From Rhyzopertha dominica (taxonomy: Eukaryota > Arthropoda > Insecta > Coleoptera > Bostrichidae), in assembly GCA_025024175.1 (NCBI GenBank), contig QCXZ01000064.1, forward strand, positions 57,433,325-57,497,324: 64,000 nucleotides of DNA, read 5' to 3'. The number at the start of each line of letters is the position of its first letter. The stretch's first letter is position 1. Both the position numbers and the translations under genes were made by a program. The notes beneath the pieces are model-generated. The model worked only from the letters and a program-made list of their open reading frames with translations, had not been told where the DNA came from and did no database searches. Below, one piece after another: positions 11,498-24,179 of the stretch.

Positions 11498-11690
11498 GGG
11501 CTATAGTTGCGCACCAGTCTAATGAAAAAAATTATTTTATTAAAATATGGGAAGTGTTAATAAATTACTCTGAATAGTCTAGTTGTTATTATATTTGTTT
11601 GTTATCTCTCTTGTTAGTTACACTAATTTATGTTTGCACTTGACGAAGAAAAACTTAAAATTCAAGATGGGGCTATAGCATAACTATATT
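11498..11690 (-). repeat. Tc1-like right IR/DR arm
   Basis: Inner motif at 11498-11515 and outer motif at about 11669-11685, in inverted orientation to the left arm. Confidence 0.75.
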
Positions 11691-11775
11691 TACAGTGCAC
11701 CTTGCCAAAATGTTGACTACTTTTTGGATGCTTTCGAAAGCGATTTCTCACTTCTTATGCCAAGAGTAGACAAAT

Positions 11776-11990
11776 GTATTTGCGTTCTGAATAAAACGAA
11801 TAGAAATATTTGTTTGTTCGTTTCCGAATAAAACGAATACGGATATTCGATTATTTGCTTATTCGTTTCCAAATAAAATGAATTCAAATATATGTTTATT
11901 CGTATCGAATATTATTCTGGGCAATTTTGAACGAATATTCGGTCTACGATCGTATTCGAATAACGAGTATATTCGATACAAATAGACAAC
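11776..11990. repeat. Degenerate tandem repeat with ATTCG words
   Basis: Three or more imperfect units of roughly 36-50 bp built from GAATAAAACGAATA and TTATTCGTTTCC, then ATTCGAATA-type words. Low-complexity in composition. It lies between the Tc1-like element and the LINE at 12.3 kb. Confidence 0.65.
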
Positions 11991-12319
11991 ATTAGTCTTT
12001 AATAATCCACGAGCAATATAGATTGGTGTAAATGTATCATATATGAATGCAATTTATTGCTTTTTACAATTGATTGTTATCAATGAATAGGAAATATATT
12101 CCTACGTCATTATCAGACGAACTTAAATATGGGGATCTACACCAACACGTGTGTGTACTTTGTTTATTGCTGTTCTGGATTCCCCTCGAAACAACTATCC
12201 TTACGTAAATATTTTGCTAATTTCAAAAGCATTGAAAATATTCTATCATATAACATAATACCGAATTAAATTGACCCGGCTTGATAGAATTAAACTTTTT
12301 CCAAGGGTAACATCCTTTT

Positions 12320-13610
12320 TCACAAATATTTGACTTCAATTGTGCACTGTCTTTCGCATCTGATGATATTGTGAACGCTTTTGCCGGCCATTTTTCCAGC
12401 ACCTTTAAGATGCGCTTACCCGATGCCGTTCCTGAGGATTTTCGTGGTGGTGATCACTCGCCGAGTTTTGGTGTCGGTGTGAATGTGCTGCATCGGTTCC
12501 GCGTGTGTCCTGAGGAAATTACCCGTGCCGCCAAAAAATTGAAGCCTTCGATGACTATGGGCCCGGACAACATTCCAAGTTTTCTAGTTAAGGACTGTAT
12601 TTCTTGTCTGTGTCAACCTCTTAGTTTTAATTTTAACTTCATTTTAACTAATGCTGTATATCCTGTTGCTTGGAAAGTATCGAAAGTTTATCCTGTTTTG
12701 AAGTCCGGTGATAAAACTAACATACAAAATTACAGACCGATTGGTAATATTTGCAATTTTTCGAAATTGTTTGAATGTATTTTATCGGACGTTCTCTATA
12801 GTCATTTTTCGTCATTAACTATTGCTGAACAACATGGTTTTATTAGAGGAAAATCCACTCTAACCAATTTATGTGAATTTGTACAAAATTTGTCAAGTGC
12901 ACTTGACGCAAGATTGCAGGTCGATGTAGTTTATACGGATATGTCTAAGGCATTTGATACTGTGGACGTGGATATTCTCCTGAGCAAGCTGGATAGCATC
13001 GGTCTCTGTGATAATCTTATCAAATTGTTTCATTCAATGTTGCACGGTAGAAGGCAGTTTGTTGAATATAGAATTGTTAAATCTGCACAATTCAATACAC
13101 CAACTGGTGTGACACAAGGCTCTATTCTTGGTCCTTTACTTTTCAATATTTACCTACATTAATAGTGTGAAGGATCAAGTTGTCATGTCCGTTTTTGCTA
13201 TAAGCAGATGATTTAAAAATATTCAATGTAATTAATTCGGAATCTGATTGTGTTGCATTGCAGAAGTCTATTGATTGCTTTGTTCAGTGGTGTAGCCACA
13301 ATAGACTGACAGTCAATATCACTAAATGTTGTGTACTAACGTGTTCTCGCAAAATCAGTAATTTTACTTTTGATTATAATATAAATGGCATTATTTTGGA
13401 GAAACGCTCTCGAGTTCGGGATCTTGGCGTCGTCATTGATAGTCAGCTGTCCTTCTCTCCGCACATTGAGAAAATTTGTGAGGATGCTTTGAAGATGCTC
13501 GGTTTTGTAAAGAGAAATACCAGAGGTTTTGTGGTAGTAGCTTAACATTTAAGAAAATTTCTAAAAGTGTAATAACTGGTATTCCATAGTGTTTATTCCT
13601 CGAATTCCAC
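12320..13610 (+). pseudogene. LINE reverse transcriptase, 5'-truncated
   Basis: A non-LTR retrotransposon RT in the order expected: MGPDNIPSFLVKDC, WKVSKVYPVLKSGDKTNIQN with YRPIGNI, EQHGFIRGKSTLTNL, VDVVYTDMSKAFDTVD and GVTQGSILGPLLFNIY. A frameshift follows and the catalytic box, seen as GCAGATGAT at about 13203, is disrupted by a small insertion upstream, so YADD is no longer encoded. The frame resumes as ALQKSIDCFVQWCSHNRL, RVRDLGVVIDSQLSFSPHIE and ICEDALKMLGFVKRNTRGF. The remaining C-terminal part is deleted before an AT-rich 3' UTR that ends in the TTA microsatellite at 13788. No endonuclease domain lies upstream. Jockey/CR1-like by eye; clade not fixed. Confidence 0.87.
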
Positions 13611-13784
13611 TCTGACTTTATGTACTTTTTTTCATTATTGTCTTTGTTATACATAAATTCATTCATTTTTGTATTCTTTGAATTATAGAATTTAATTCAA
13701 TTTGTGCATACATGAACATTTTTGCTGACTGTTTCTGTTTTTGTATTTATCCTGTAATTCGACTTAATTGTCTGCTGGATAATG

Positions 13785-13787
<3 letters not shown>

Positions 13788-13875
<88 letters not shown>
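13788..13875. repeat. (TTA)n microsatellite, about 29 units
   Basis: An uninterrupted TTA/ATT array directly after the 3' UTR of the LINE. Its position suggests it grew from the LINE's 3' tail. It gives long homopolymeric Tyr or Asn open frames on the two strands, which are not genes. Confidence 0.97.
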
Positions 13876-14721
13876 GTCGAATGAAAAAGTACACATATAA
13901 AAATAATTTGGAACGATTATCAGACAGTTTGTTTTTGTACCGTATAAAAATGTATCGGGTTTGTTAAACTTTGCCAAAATAAGGAAGATGTAAGGTCACG
14001 AACACCAAAGTGGATTCACTTCAAATACTGGAGCTCAGAAGTAGATAATCCAGCACTCAGAAAGGAATGTCTTTATATTTATATTTGTTTATGGATATCC
14101 TTCTAATAATCACGTAAAAATTTTGGCCTCCACGGAGCACTCTTGTACTTAGGTTATCCAGTGCCAACAGAAAATTTAATTCAATCTCGCCCTAGCCGTT
14201 TGTTTACGAATAATTTTTATCTCTCCCGCTATCGCATTTCACATACTGAACATTAATAACAATAAAACATTTAATGCATTATTCAAATATACCGGCCCGC
14301 CTGATATATCCTAGTTGCACAATGCATTTTCTCCTCGATTGTTTATATAGAAAACCGCAGTTTCTCCTACAGAACCTAATTAATTTAATTGATAGAGATC
14401 ATTAAACCTAGCGTGTTGCCGGCAGCTTTATGTCCCTTATTCGAACACTGATCAGATGTTCCAGATAAGATATAAATGTTCACGTGCTTACCCAGTAACA
14501 CTGCATTGAACAGGACCCCTTCTATGGGAACTTGTACCTGGGTATGGAAATATTAATGCCGATATCTGGTCAACGATTCTTTCTATTCGTGCAACGTGTT
14601 CTTTCCTTCAAAGGCAGCGTGTGGAGATATGGAATATGTAGGGTCTTTGACCAAATCCATGTAATAATAATAAGAATAGAAGAAGAGAACCGGTAATAAA
14701 GCTTAATCATTACTCGTCAAG
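13876..14721. other. No gene seen
   Basis: AT-rich sequence with a mixed-composition stretch around 14400-14620. No frame resembles a known protein. Confidence 0.5.
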
Positions 14722-14880
14722 ATGATGGTATATCCTGCTTCTCAATTGGATGATTGGAAGCAGTCAGCAATTAAAAGACTGTTGCAATTAGAACGCAGAT
14801 TTATTTTGAAAGAAGAGTATTCAAGATTTATGCAAGAGTATTTAGACTTGGTACACACCTATGCACTGAAAAAAATTTGT
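14722..14880 (+). pseudogene. BEL/Pao-like pol fragment
   Basis: AIKRLLQLERRFILKEEYSR followed by FMQEYLDLVHTY matches the shape of the short segment between protease and reverse transcriptase in BEL/Pao polyproteins, where a SLERRL...Y..FM.EYL.LGHM pattern is usual. Nothing before or after can be attached to it, so this is at most a 50-codon scrap. The alternative is chance similarity. Confidence 0.5.
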
Positions 14881-16101
14881 TGTAGTAAAGAATTATTTGT
14901 TGTAAATACTATACATTTGCTTCCCTGTTGTTTCGATTTACTAAAATCATATTGTTGCCTGTACCAAGATAAATTTTGTTACCGCAAATAATATATATGA
15001 TAAAGCCAATAAATTAAATGAGTTACATACACAACAAAAATTTGCTGTCATTTTCTAGCGAATAATAGCCATTTAAATCACGCCATTACCATATAAGGTC
15101 ATAACCGAAAATGCGCCTAAAGCCATTCATTGTTGCCAGGTTGGGCGATTCATCCCCAAAGAGAAAGAATTCGTATTTGGCAACTTTAAATTTCAAAGCC
15201 AAAAACTATATCTCTAGATTTGATTTATTAAACGTTGTAACAATATAATGTTTGTGTTCATGCAGAACTCGCTCTAAGTTGAATTTATTTTTATTGAATT
15301 TTTGTTCATTATATGTTAATCTGACTGTATGTTACGACAATCAATGACGGTTTTAGCGTGTTCGTAAAGGCGGTAGCAATCTGCATTTGATCAGTCTGGA
15401 CGACATTTTGCCGAGTATGGGGAATGGGGGACATACTGCTGAAGAATACTGGCAATTCTGTCGGTATTGGCAGCCCGATTTACGCAAAGCGGCACACCTT
15501 GCCATGAGTACGGACGCGTGCAGTGCAGTAGTATACTGCATGTTAGTAGAATAGGATTTATCAATATTCAAGAAGTGTGTTTTAACTGGGTGCATCAGTC
15601 GCGAAGGTCTTGGAAACGTGGAGTTTCCAGAATCCCGATCTAATTAGAGGTTTTCAATGTAAGTACAATTAATTATTTATGTTATTTCTTATGAGTTTTT
15701 AGGGTAGTTTCAAATTGAAGCGTTTAATTACTTGTATGCCCTATAGTAGAGCTACAGTAATCCCGATCTAGACTTGACTCATCCGTGTTAGTAAAAAATC
15801 CAGATTGTTGGTTCCCTTTGTTACTTTGTATTATTTCCTACTTCCCAGCAAGTTAATGCTTCCTACTTTATGCTGTTTTCTGGGCGCCATTTTGCTTATT
15901 TTACCCGTTTCCAGTCCATGTTCATACAACGCTACATTTACTGATATCCACGACGGCCAATGTACACGTAACTTTAAGTTTTGTGTGAATAGAAACATTT
16001 ATTTTTATATTTTCAGGAATACATTCTTTCAGTTAATAAATGTTTGATGAATGAAGTCTTGTTTTATTATATTGTATTATATTGTACTGTTACAGACCTC
16101 T
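14881..16101. other. No recognised gene; one open stretch at 15356
   Basis: Plus-strand frame about 15356-15550 is open for some 63 codons (includes DDILPSMGNGGHTAEEYWQF) in DNA richer in GC than its surroundings, ending in a stop. I do not recognise it. A GTAAGT-like donor follows at about 15660, but the frame is already closed by then. Confidence 0.4.
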
Positions 16102-16341
16102 CTATATGGTAACCATCGATCGTTTAAAACTGCCTGTTTGAAAAAGTCGTGCATGGAGACGTATAAAAATTTTTGCGTTAGGCGCTACACGCTGAGGAAA
16201 TCTTTCATGATCAACGCGTCTTACTGCATTAGAGTTTCTATGAGCCATTCCATAACAAAAGTGCATATCGGTCAATTCACCTCTAGTAAATTCAACCATA
16301 TTGAACAAACTTAACCAACAAACATACTCTTTATCTGTCAA
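16102..16341 (-). pseudogene. DUF4817 helix-turn-helix fragment
   Basis: Minus-strand reading of about 75 codons: FTRGELTDMHFCYGMAHRNS, then VDHERFPQRVAPNAKIF and RLHARLFQTGSF. This fits the N-terminal HTH domain (DUF4817) of an insect DDE transposon family, with its conserved RFP/RYP and ETGSF-like ends. The transposase that should follow at lower coordinates is absent. It may be the same family as the relics at 1-712, 37.6 kb and 63.5 kb, which show the catalytic part. Confidence 0.72.
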
Positions 16342-17908
16342 GTTGTATACTAAATGATACCTGCAACTGTCTTCTAAGGTAATCCTTGATTATTCAATAT
16401 TCCTTTACTAATTCAGTAAAATTCGTTAATTTAGATGTTAATGTTATCTATTTAATTAAGTGATTATTTGTGTTGTTTATAAAAAATTATAAAAAAAGAA
16501 TAGTTTTTCCATATTTCTTGTGTGATCCAGAAATATGTAATTAAGTAGACCTATTTTTTTTTCTCGAAAACCAAGCATAGTAGGAAAATAATCAAAAGAC
16601 AAAATGGTTATATTTCAGTTGCTTAATGTGAAAAAAATATAAAAGTTTTACAAAAGTCTGTGGCTTACATTTTTTTGTCAATAATATTGATTAAGGTATT
16701 TTCAGGGACGCCACTGGACTTAATAAACTTAATCAAATCAGGCCCAAATGAGTCCCTTAACACTAGTATTAACACTCACTGAAAACGAAGCATTTGAGGA
16801 CCTATGTTTATATGAAGTTTTTGTTTTAGAATAACTCGGAGAATCGTCTGTTAAAGTTATGGCACATACTTAATTAACACCCTGTATAATCGTAGATAAA
16901 TATTGTTCTACTCATTACCTGGACGGCCCTGTCAGCTCCGTAAATACGTCAATTCTACTAGTGTATTCTGTGAATACGTTTTTTTTTTTTTTAAAAACCG
17001 ACTAGAAACCACGGAAACGACCTCGTTGAATGTACTACAGACAGGTCACGAACCTACCGACCCACGGGTGGGTGTAAGTCCCTTATAGTGCCACAGAAAC
17101 CAATACTAATAAGCATTAAATATGTGAAGAAGGACTTTTCGAAGAAACAAGAGTATGTATTATTGGAAACCACGAATCTCACTCCACTGTTTTGAATTTG
17201 AGGCCTGACGTTGTCGTATCTCGTTATAGACACTCTCATTGCTTTCACGTATATCGGCTGCTTAAGTTATCTGGCTACGAAGTTCGAATTCAAAGACATC
17301 GATCTGCCCACCCTATCTGAAATTATACATCAGCCCCGGTAAAGGCGTTTATAAAATATCGCGTCATTTGCATGAGAAACGCATTACAAACTACGTTACC
17401 TGGAGACCGAAACGCAGTGTAAGTGAACTTTAGCTTTATAACGAATGTCATTCATTTGAAGTTATCATTAGATCTCCGACCATTTGTACACAGCTAATAA
17501 GCGCTTTCATTTTTATTCATGTAGTGTAAATGTAACAATCACCCATGAATATTTATGTCATCGTGACGCATTTCGCGCGCAAGCACTCCATTTGATCAAA
17601 ATTGCGGCTCATCGATCCCATGCGCTGGGAAGTCGATTTAATTGTCTGGCTGTTCTAGAGAATTATATGATACATTATTTCCATGAACATGTGTTTGTAG
17701 ATGCCGATAAAGGATTTCTAACGAAACAATTAGCTTTAGATTTCTACCTACTGACTAAATTATCATCATAAATAATGAATGATGTGAGCGTTTACCTTTT
17801 ATACATTTATGGGATCCTGTTCAGCAGACCAAAAAAAACTGTGATTTAGACCCTCTGCATATACTGAATAATAAAATAAGAGCTGAGTGTGTGGTTTTCT
17901 ATTATAAT
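16342..17908. other. No gene seen
   Basis: AT-rich DNA with a GC-richer island at about 17530-17640. A 95-codon open frame (17484-17771) has no recognisable motif. Confidence 0.45.
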
Positions 17909-18043
17909 CAAACTACAATGAAAAAACCCTAACCACTTTGATTTATAAAGCCTAAGTATTTCTACTGAAGATGGCAGCTTTGCTGCCGAAATACGTCTTT
18001 AGGCTCTCTACATCATTGTGGTTGGTATTTTTCATTATAGTTT
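17909..18043. repeat. 135-bp imperfect palindrome
   Basis: The left arm (from AAACTACAATGAAAAAACCC) pairs with the right arm (ending TTTCATTATAGTTT), with mismatches and small gaps, around the perfect centre GGCAGCTTTGCTGCC at 17973-17987. Central bases also fit a hammerhead core. It may be the terminal hairpin of a lost Penelope-like element. Confidence 0.72.
17965..17997 (+). ncRNA. Hammerhead-like ribozyme core, probable relic
   Basis: CTGAAGA (17965-17971) matches the conserved CUGANGA box. A 6-bp stem II (GGCAGC/GCTGCC, loop TTT) follows, then GAAA (17988-17991) and TACGTC ending at 17997. The order fits a hammerhead with minimal stem III, as known in Penelope-like elements. Stem I next to the core is weak (one A-T pair, then mismatches), although the outer arms GCCTAA/TTAGGC pair. 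The surrounding palindrome could form instead. Confidence 0.45.
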
Positions 18044-20799
18044 GGTTAATGCATATACTGGACTAATATAAAAGTAGCAACACTAAACAATAATTATTCT
18101 ATTATAAGCAAAGTAAGGAAATCATTAAGAATACTTTTTCGCCTGCTTCAGTGGCCTAATAAGCAAAACTGTAATAAGTTTTGCTTAATATTTCAGTTTC
18201 ATTGCGGACACATGTTCTCTAAATATCTGCGATAAAAGTACTTATTATATAAATACATTATCAGCAAAACCATATTCAATACGATAAAATAACTTACTAC
18301 GTGGACTCTACTGCCTTTTATTTAACTACATTTACGGTCAAAAAGTTACCAATTATTATTTGAGACTACATATTCTATATAGGTATACAACATTTATTTA
18401 CTTGTATAAAATTTGCCTAGACAGAGGCCTAGATCTATATGTATAGCTCAGTTCTAAAACTTTAATGAATGATAAAAATGACCTTTTAAATTTGACTGAC
18501 ATAAGTAGACATTTCAGACAGCTTTACAAGGAGACAAGCATGCTTCACCTCCTCTAAAATGGTACATTTTGCCATCTAATAAAATTGTACATAAACTTGT
18601 TGAGGAATGCGCTCTTACATTTCGTGTTTTAACTCTGATATGCTTTTTATCACTACTACAGGACAATCACGTTCTGTCGTAGTGTGTAATTATTACGCTG
18701 CGCAATATTCGCTGTCAATGGCCTTTTGATATACATCTCAAAATACATATTTCTATATTAGAGGCGTTTAACCGCCTGTTGATAAGACAACCTTAGCATT
18801 AATTAGCATGTGTATTCTCAGCGTCAATGCACTCGTAAAAGCAGCTGGCATTACTTGCCGTCGTAAGTCAATAATGTAAAATGTAATATAATGTAAAAAA
18901 AACAACCCAAAGTTAGATATATTTCACAAGATATCTTGACTGTTATTTAATTGGTCCCCCTCTTCTCTATTTTAAGATAATTTCAACTCAGTAATTAAAA
19001 TTCAAACCAATGGCATACGTATCATATTACTTTAAGGTGTTCTCGTGGTTACTGGGCTGATTTTAGGTAAAATCAACACCAAAAAATACCAAATTAAAAA
19101 CAAACTTCTATAATTTAAGCCTAATAATTTTATATTCATAATTTATAGTGTGCGTTGGAAATTTCAGGTCATTAGATCTTAGTTTCCACATTAATTAATA
19201 ATATTTCCTTGTACCATTAATACAGTTTTAAGCTTTCACTCTTAAGGATTCTTAGCTATATAATAAATCGATTGATAGGTTTGCACGAAACCAAATAAAC
19301 CTCATGTGAATTTTAAGTGTTACCTAAATATTTGTTAGCCTATTCCAGTTCAACAATTGGAGCTGAAGTGTAAATTGTCTACATATAATTATGTATAGCA
19401 GATGTAGAAAACATTCTAGTTTAAAGCCGGTTGTCAGCATTTTACAATTTGCCTACTATATGAACCACCCATCAAACCTAAAAATCGGAAGCATATGTGG
19501 ATGATACCTGCATGTGACAGAATTAGATATTTGTACAATTAGTAATATTTGTAATTCATATCTCACGTAAAACATGTTCGTTTGTAATCTACTGGACACA
19601 ACGCCACCACCAGATAAATTTCGATGTATTACAGAACTGCTGCATTAATTTAGAATTATGATATTAATTTTACAATCGGTAAATCGCAGATTGAAATATT
19701 TCGCTAGGAAAACCTAAAAATGAATATTGCCGATTTAATTGAATTAGCCACAAATTACACAAATAGAATTTAATCGCGAACATTGAGTGCACATTTTAAT
19801 TGTATTTTAACACATTTAATATACGGAATATTACAATAAAATAGTAATAATAATAATAATAATTGTACGCTTTTATTCACAGCCTTCAAAATAAAACAAA
19901 TATCTAAGAGCTTATAGAAAATTGCATATCTAGCCATCTTGATTATAAGTAGGTACCTGTAACTAGCCAGTAGAGAAAGTAGCGCCTTAACTGTAAATTT
20001 TGAAGGTTTGAAGTAAAGAAATTTGAAGCAAACAGCGGGATACCAAATGGTCAGGATGACTTTCAGCGTGCTAGACAAGCAAACCTACACAACACATCCT
20101 CGTTTTTTCAATGATATCGATTCAATTATTGGTATTAAATGATAAAACCTATTAGGTAAATAATATTTCTTTATTACACTTCATAACATTTCAATATTCT
20201 AAACCACTTTCCTCGAAGTTTTTATAATTAACAGCTTCTTCTGGGTATTGCTCTTTGTTTTCCCTTAACATCTTTGCATGGAAAATGTCCAGACACCGTC
20301 CACTTTCATCCGGTTGTCAAAATAAGCTCTAGTAATGAACGTTTTCTGTTCTGCAAAATATTAATTTAGGGCACATAAATAATCTTGCTTTGTAATAACT
20401 GACACAATCCACACAAGTGACAGCTCATTCTGTTGCAACACTGCGACATTTGTTCACGACGACAAAAACCGACATCGGCTTACTTGACCATTTTCTTATG
20501 AACGCCCATTAGACAGCACAAAGCCAAAACACAGATTAAGGTCTTTAAATTGAAACATCAAGAAATTAAGCAACCCCAAAAATATAATCGTAAATCACGA
20601 TAAGAGTGTTTTAAAACGCAATCCCTTCAGAGCTGTTAAAAGGAACTAAGCCTCTCTGGACAAACCTAACCTAACCTGTGCAGAATAATATCGTACAGAA
20701 GATTCGGGAGATTCGGGGGGTGTGAAACCAAAGCTTTGTATAACTAACTATAGAGATGCAAATTTACCACAAAGTTGACCATGCTTTACAGTAACCTAT
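18044..20799. other. No gene seen
   Basis: AT-rich DNA. The longest minus-strand frame (19770-20078, about 102 codons) is hydrophobic because of AT-rich codons and a TAA/TTA run, with no domain I recognise. Confidence 0.45.
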
Positions 20800-22323
20800 T
20801 TATGAATCTTATTGTCGTTATTGTTCTATGATAATATTTTAGATACATGTAGTATTCCAAGTTTATTTCAGAAACCAAAGGTGATTGTTGTCTTAAAGTC
20901 TGGGAAACCTCCTGAGTGTCTGCAACAATTACTCTACCAGAGAATAGGACCTATTACTGAACAAGCAGGTTTGATTAAGAATAACAGAAGCTGCTGTGAT
21001 CAAGTCTCGCCTCTAACAACATATGCTGAAGTTGGTTGTCAGAAACGATTGAAAACTGGAGCTGTGTTCATAGTCTTATCGGCGGCCTATGATACTGTGT
21101 GGAAAGATGGACTGATGCTCAAACTATTTAATACTCTAGCCGAGAATAGCAGCAAATTCAAGATTTTTAATAATGGCCTTCCACAAAGATCGGTGCTGTT
21201 CCCTATTCTTTTCAATCTTTACATAAATGACCTTCCAGTAACTCAATAGAGAAAATTTGCGAATGCAGGCGACATTTCAAGAAACACCGAGATTAAGATT
21301 TGTTATTTCAAAGCTTGGCGCCTGTGCCCTAATCCATTGAGGGCAGAAATAACTTGTTTTCATCTCAACAATCATCAAAGACAAAACAATTTCAAGTTAT
21401 GTCAAATAACATAATTCTCAAACATAACTTCTCGCCATAATACCTTGGAGTGACTCTAGATACATCTGTAACTTACAAGAAACATCTAGAAGACATCAGT
21501 AAAATATTACAGAGCAGAAATAACATCCTGCGTAAGATTGCTGGTATAAGTTGGGGTGCAAACGCAAGTGTACTCCGTACTTCTGCAACTGCTTTGCTTT
21601 GTAACACTACTGTCATCACACTGGAAAAATTTACACTCGACTAAATACTGCAGTGCGACTAATCAACGGAGCAATTAAGCCAACTCAATTACCTTGGCTT
21701 TCGATTCTTTCAAACATTGCCCTTCAGAGATTCGCAGACAGTTTGCTACCTGTACATATAAAACGTGGCAAAAATATCATAATCAGCTCCTAATGAGTTT
21801 CTGATTTCCCGAGATCTGCAAGAGCTACCTACAGCTGGGCTTACTTCCAGAAAACCTCTGTGGACAGAAGATTTCCTTCGGGCTCCTTAGACCATTGAAA
21901 ATAGATCGTGTTCTGCTTGGTAACTTAAGAAACATGATATATATAATCAAGAGTTTATAGACGATCCGACAGAAAAGGTGGCAGGAACTGACCTCCCGAG
22001 AAGGTCTTGGGTCACTCGGAATGCCCTTCGCACTGGTCATGGGTAATGCAACTTTTTTCTTAATAAATGGGACCCAACTATCAACCGATCTTGTGAATGA
22101 GGAGACCTTGTCCAAGCAATTGGACATAATGGTCAATAGATGCCCCCGTGCACCATGTCCTGATGGTTTTGCGTTTATCCGTCGTGTTGATGAAGGTGTT
22201 AAGGACTGGCTTAAGACAATCGAGATCGGATTGGTGTTTTTCTACGGTTTTTTCCAATACTTTATCCATAATAGATACACACAAGTATGGATAGAAGACA
22301 AATGCGAGATCTCTTATCGTTAA
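20800..22323 (+). pseudogene. Jockey-like LINE reverse transcriptase, decayed
   Basis: Plus-strand fragments of one RT in order: FQKPKVIVVLKSGKPPE, a short deletion, RIGPITEQAGLIKNNRSCCD, TGAVFIVLSAAYDTVWKDGL, NGLPQRSVLFPILFNLYIND, then after a gap YLGVTLDTSVTYKKHLED, QSRNNILRKIAGISWGANAS, RLINGAIKPTQLPWLSIL, and the C-terminal cysteine/histidine-type end MVNRCPRAPCPDGF with VKDWLKTIEIGL. Frameshifts, stops and loss of the YADD box break it. The 5' part, including the endonuclease, is missing. It differs from the LINE at 12.3 kb in all these blocks and belongs to another family. Confidence 0.82.
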
Positions 22324-24179
22324 ATGAAAGGTTTTTATTCTTTCAACTCTTTTATAAAAGTCGACAGTAGTCGCATGAAATTAGCAGCACTGTGTAACGT
22401 ACTAATGATTTCTATAAGAATATATATTTATGAATGTAAAAGATGGTTGTGAATGTCGGCCCAAACACTTTTCGGAATTTTCCAAGCACCTGTGGAACAC
22501 TCCTGTACTTAATTACGAACCCACAAGTCATTTCAGAATCGCTCTTGCAAGTAGAGTTAATTTAGTGTACGTCAATTTTTCACTTTCCGGTTAGTGGTCG
22601 TGCATAATAGAAAAATTTTTGTGAGAAAGCAACGTGTAAATTCACTCCAGTTCAACAACGAAATTATGTCATCATGTGCCATCCAATTTTGTGTGTAATA
22701 CGCAGTCACGGTGACGGTGAGCGATTACCTGGTCAGTGACCAGGATGCGGACGGGATGCCGGTAAAGCAGAGCCCGTCATTAGAGACTATCGCTGTTGGG
22801 GTCGTGACCGATTGTGTTGGTGCTGTTGCGTTGTTCTTCTGATTCCGTAATGTACTAATTTCAACTTGCTCTAGACTAACGGGCTTCTATGACATATGTT
22901 AGGTATACTGTCCAATATGATGCAACAATCGACGAAAAACAGCTGCAAATCGAATTAATACTTCCACATCCAATTGTCAAAATGACATTTACGCTTTTAC
23001 TTCTTATACTATACGATCAATAATGAGTATATGAGCGTTTTTTGGAAAACTAACGGTTCTCGTGACAGCAAAAAATTGAAAGATAGCTTTTCGATCAGAA
23101 ACATGATTTGCTATATAATAGCAAAATTCTAAAAAATCGTGTTAACTGGGCACAAAATCCGGTTTTTTGGAAATATTTTGAAAATGCCAATTTTTGGAAA
23201 AAAATTTTAAAACACGTTTTCTGAGAAATTTTAGCTTATATTATACTAACTATTTTATGCATTATAGACATATTTTCATAATTAAGTAATATTCATCATC
23301 TGCTGTTGTTAGACATTTTGTAATATCGTCTTAATACTTTAGATTATTTCGCTTTACAACCTCCGGAATTTCTTTTCGAAAAAGCTATGAGATTATTAAA
23401 CCAACCTCTTTAGTATCAACCTCTTTATTCTTCGATAACATTGTTCTCAGCATTGAATAGTGCCTAAAAATGAGGAAGGTTATATGACTTTGGATTTTTA
23501 TTAAAAATATGCTAATAGAAAATTTTCGCTGGGGTTCATTACACTTACATATACCATAAGTATCTTTAGTGTTTATTAATGTTACCTGCCTAGCCACATT
23601 TTAAGTTACCAGTTCCAAGCCTGAAAAAAAACAGTAATTCTAATTCAATAATGTTGACTGCAAAATAAGTAATAACATTTAGAATCAAGTATTATAAAAT
23701 GATTGTAAAACAGTTAGCAAGTTATTACAAGAAAATGCTTGGTGTTCAGAAATAGGTAATATGTAATCACAAATATCTGCAAGATTATTAGAGATAGACC
23801 TAAATGTATTTGGGTAAAGTAGAAAAGTAATCAAATTTTATATTTAAGAGTGCAAAATAAATACATCATTTCATTGAAGTAATTAAGTTAACTGAAATGT
23901 TTGTTTATAATGATGTTATGTATTTGTTTTTCCATTTTTGTTGTTAAGCACATCACAATGTACTCCTTTTAGAAGCCGAGGTGGCAAGTTTTATATTTAA
24001 TATGCAAAAATAGTTTGGACACCCTTGCCACCGAATAACAGGTAAATCTATCTACTAAAGTTTCTCAAGAACTACTTTAATTTTGTACTGAAACTCTCAA
24101 TATAAGAAAGACAGCAAAAACCAGACCTAACTTGGATAGGAAGCCCCTTTTCAGGATTATTATTGACTTGTAAATTGTC
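22324..24179. other. No gene seen
   Basis: AT-rich DNA with one GC-richer island at 22690-22830. No coding motif on either strand. Confidence 0.5.

Larger units (their letters stand above)
7790..11698 (+). mobile_element. Tc1-like element with IR/DR ends, split
   Basis: The outer ends share GCATAACTATAG plus CCCCATCTTGA in inverted orientation (left about 7806-7827, right about 11663-11685). About 170-190 bp further in, each end repeats a version of the same motif (7979-7994 and 11498-11515). Long inverted repeats with a direct repeat inside each arm are the IR/DR layout of many Tc1-like transposons. Between them lie the two halves of a Tc1-like transposase, separated by a Penelope-like element. 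Exact outer limits and the TA duplication are not clear by eye. Confidence 0.82.

Noticed and set aside
11776..11990. CRISPR-like array
   Set aside because: Units are degenerate, adjoining and without unique spacers, and the genome is eukaryotic.
13747..13977. Open frames of poly-Asn (-) and poly-Tyr (+)
   Set aside because: Both are translations of the TTA microsatellite.
19770..20078. 102-codon hydrophobic minus-strand frame
   Set aside because: Its Leu run comes from a short TAA/TTA-type run and AT-rich codons; no signal peptide or membrane topology worth calling.
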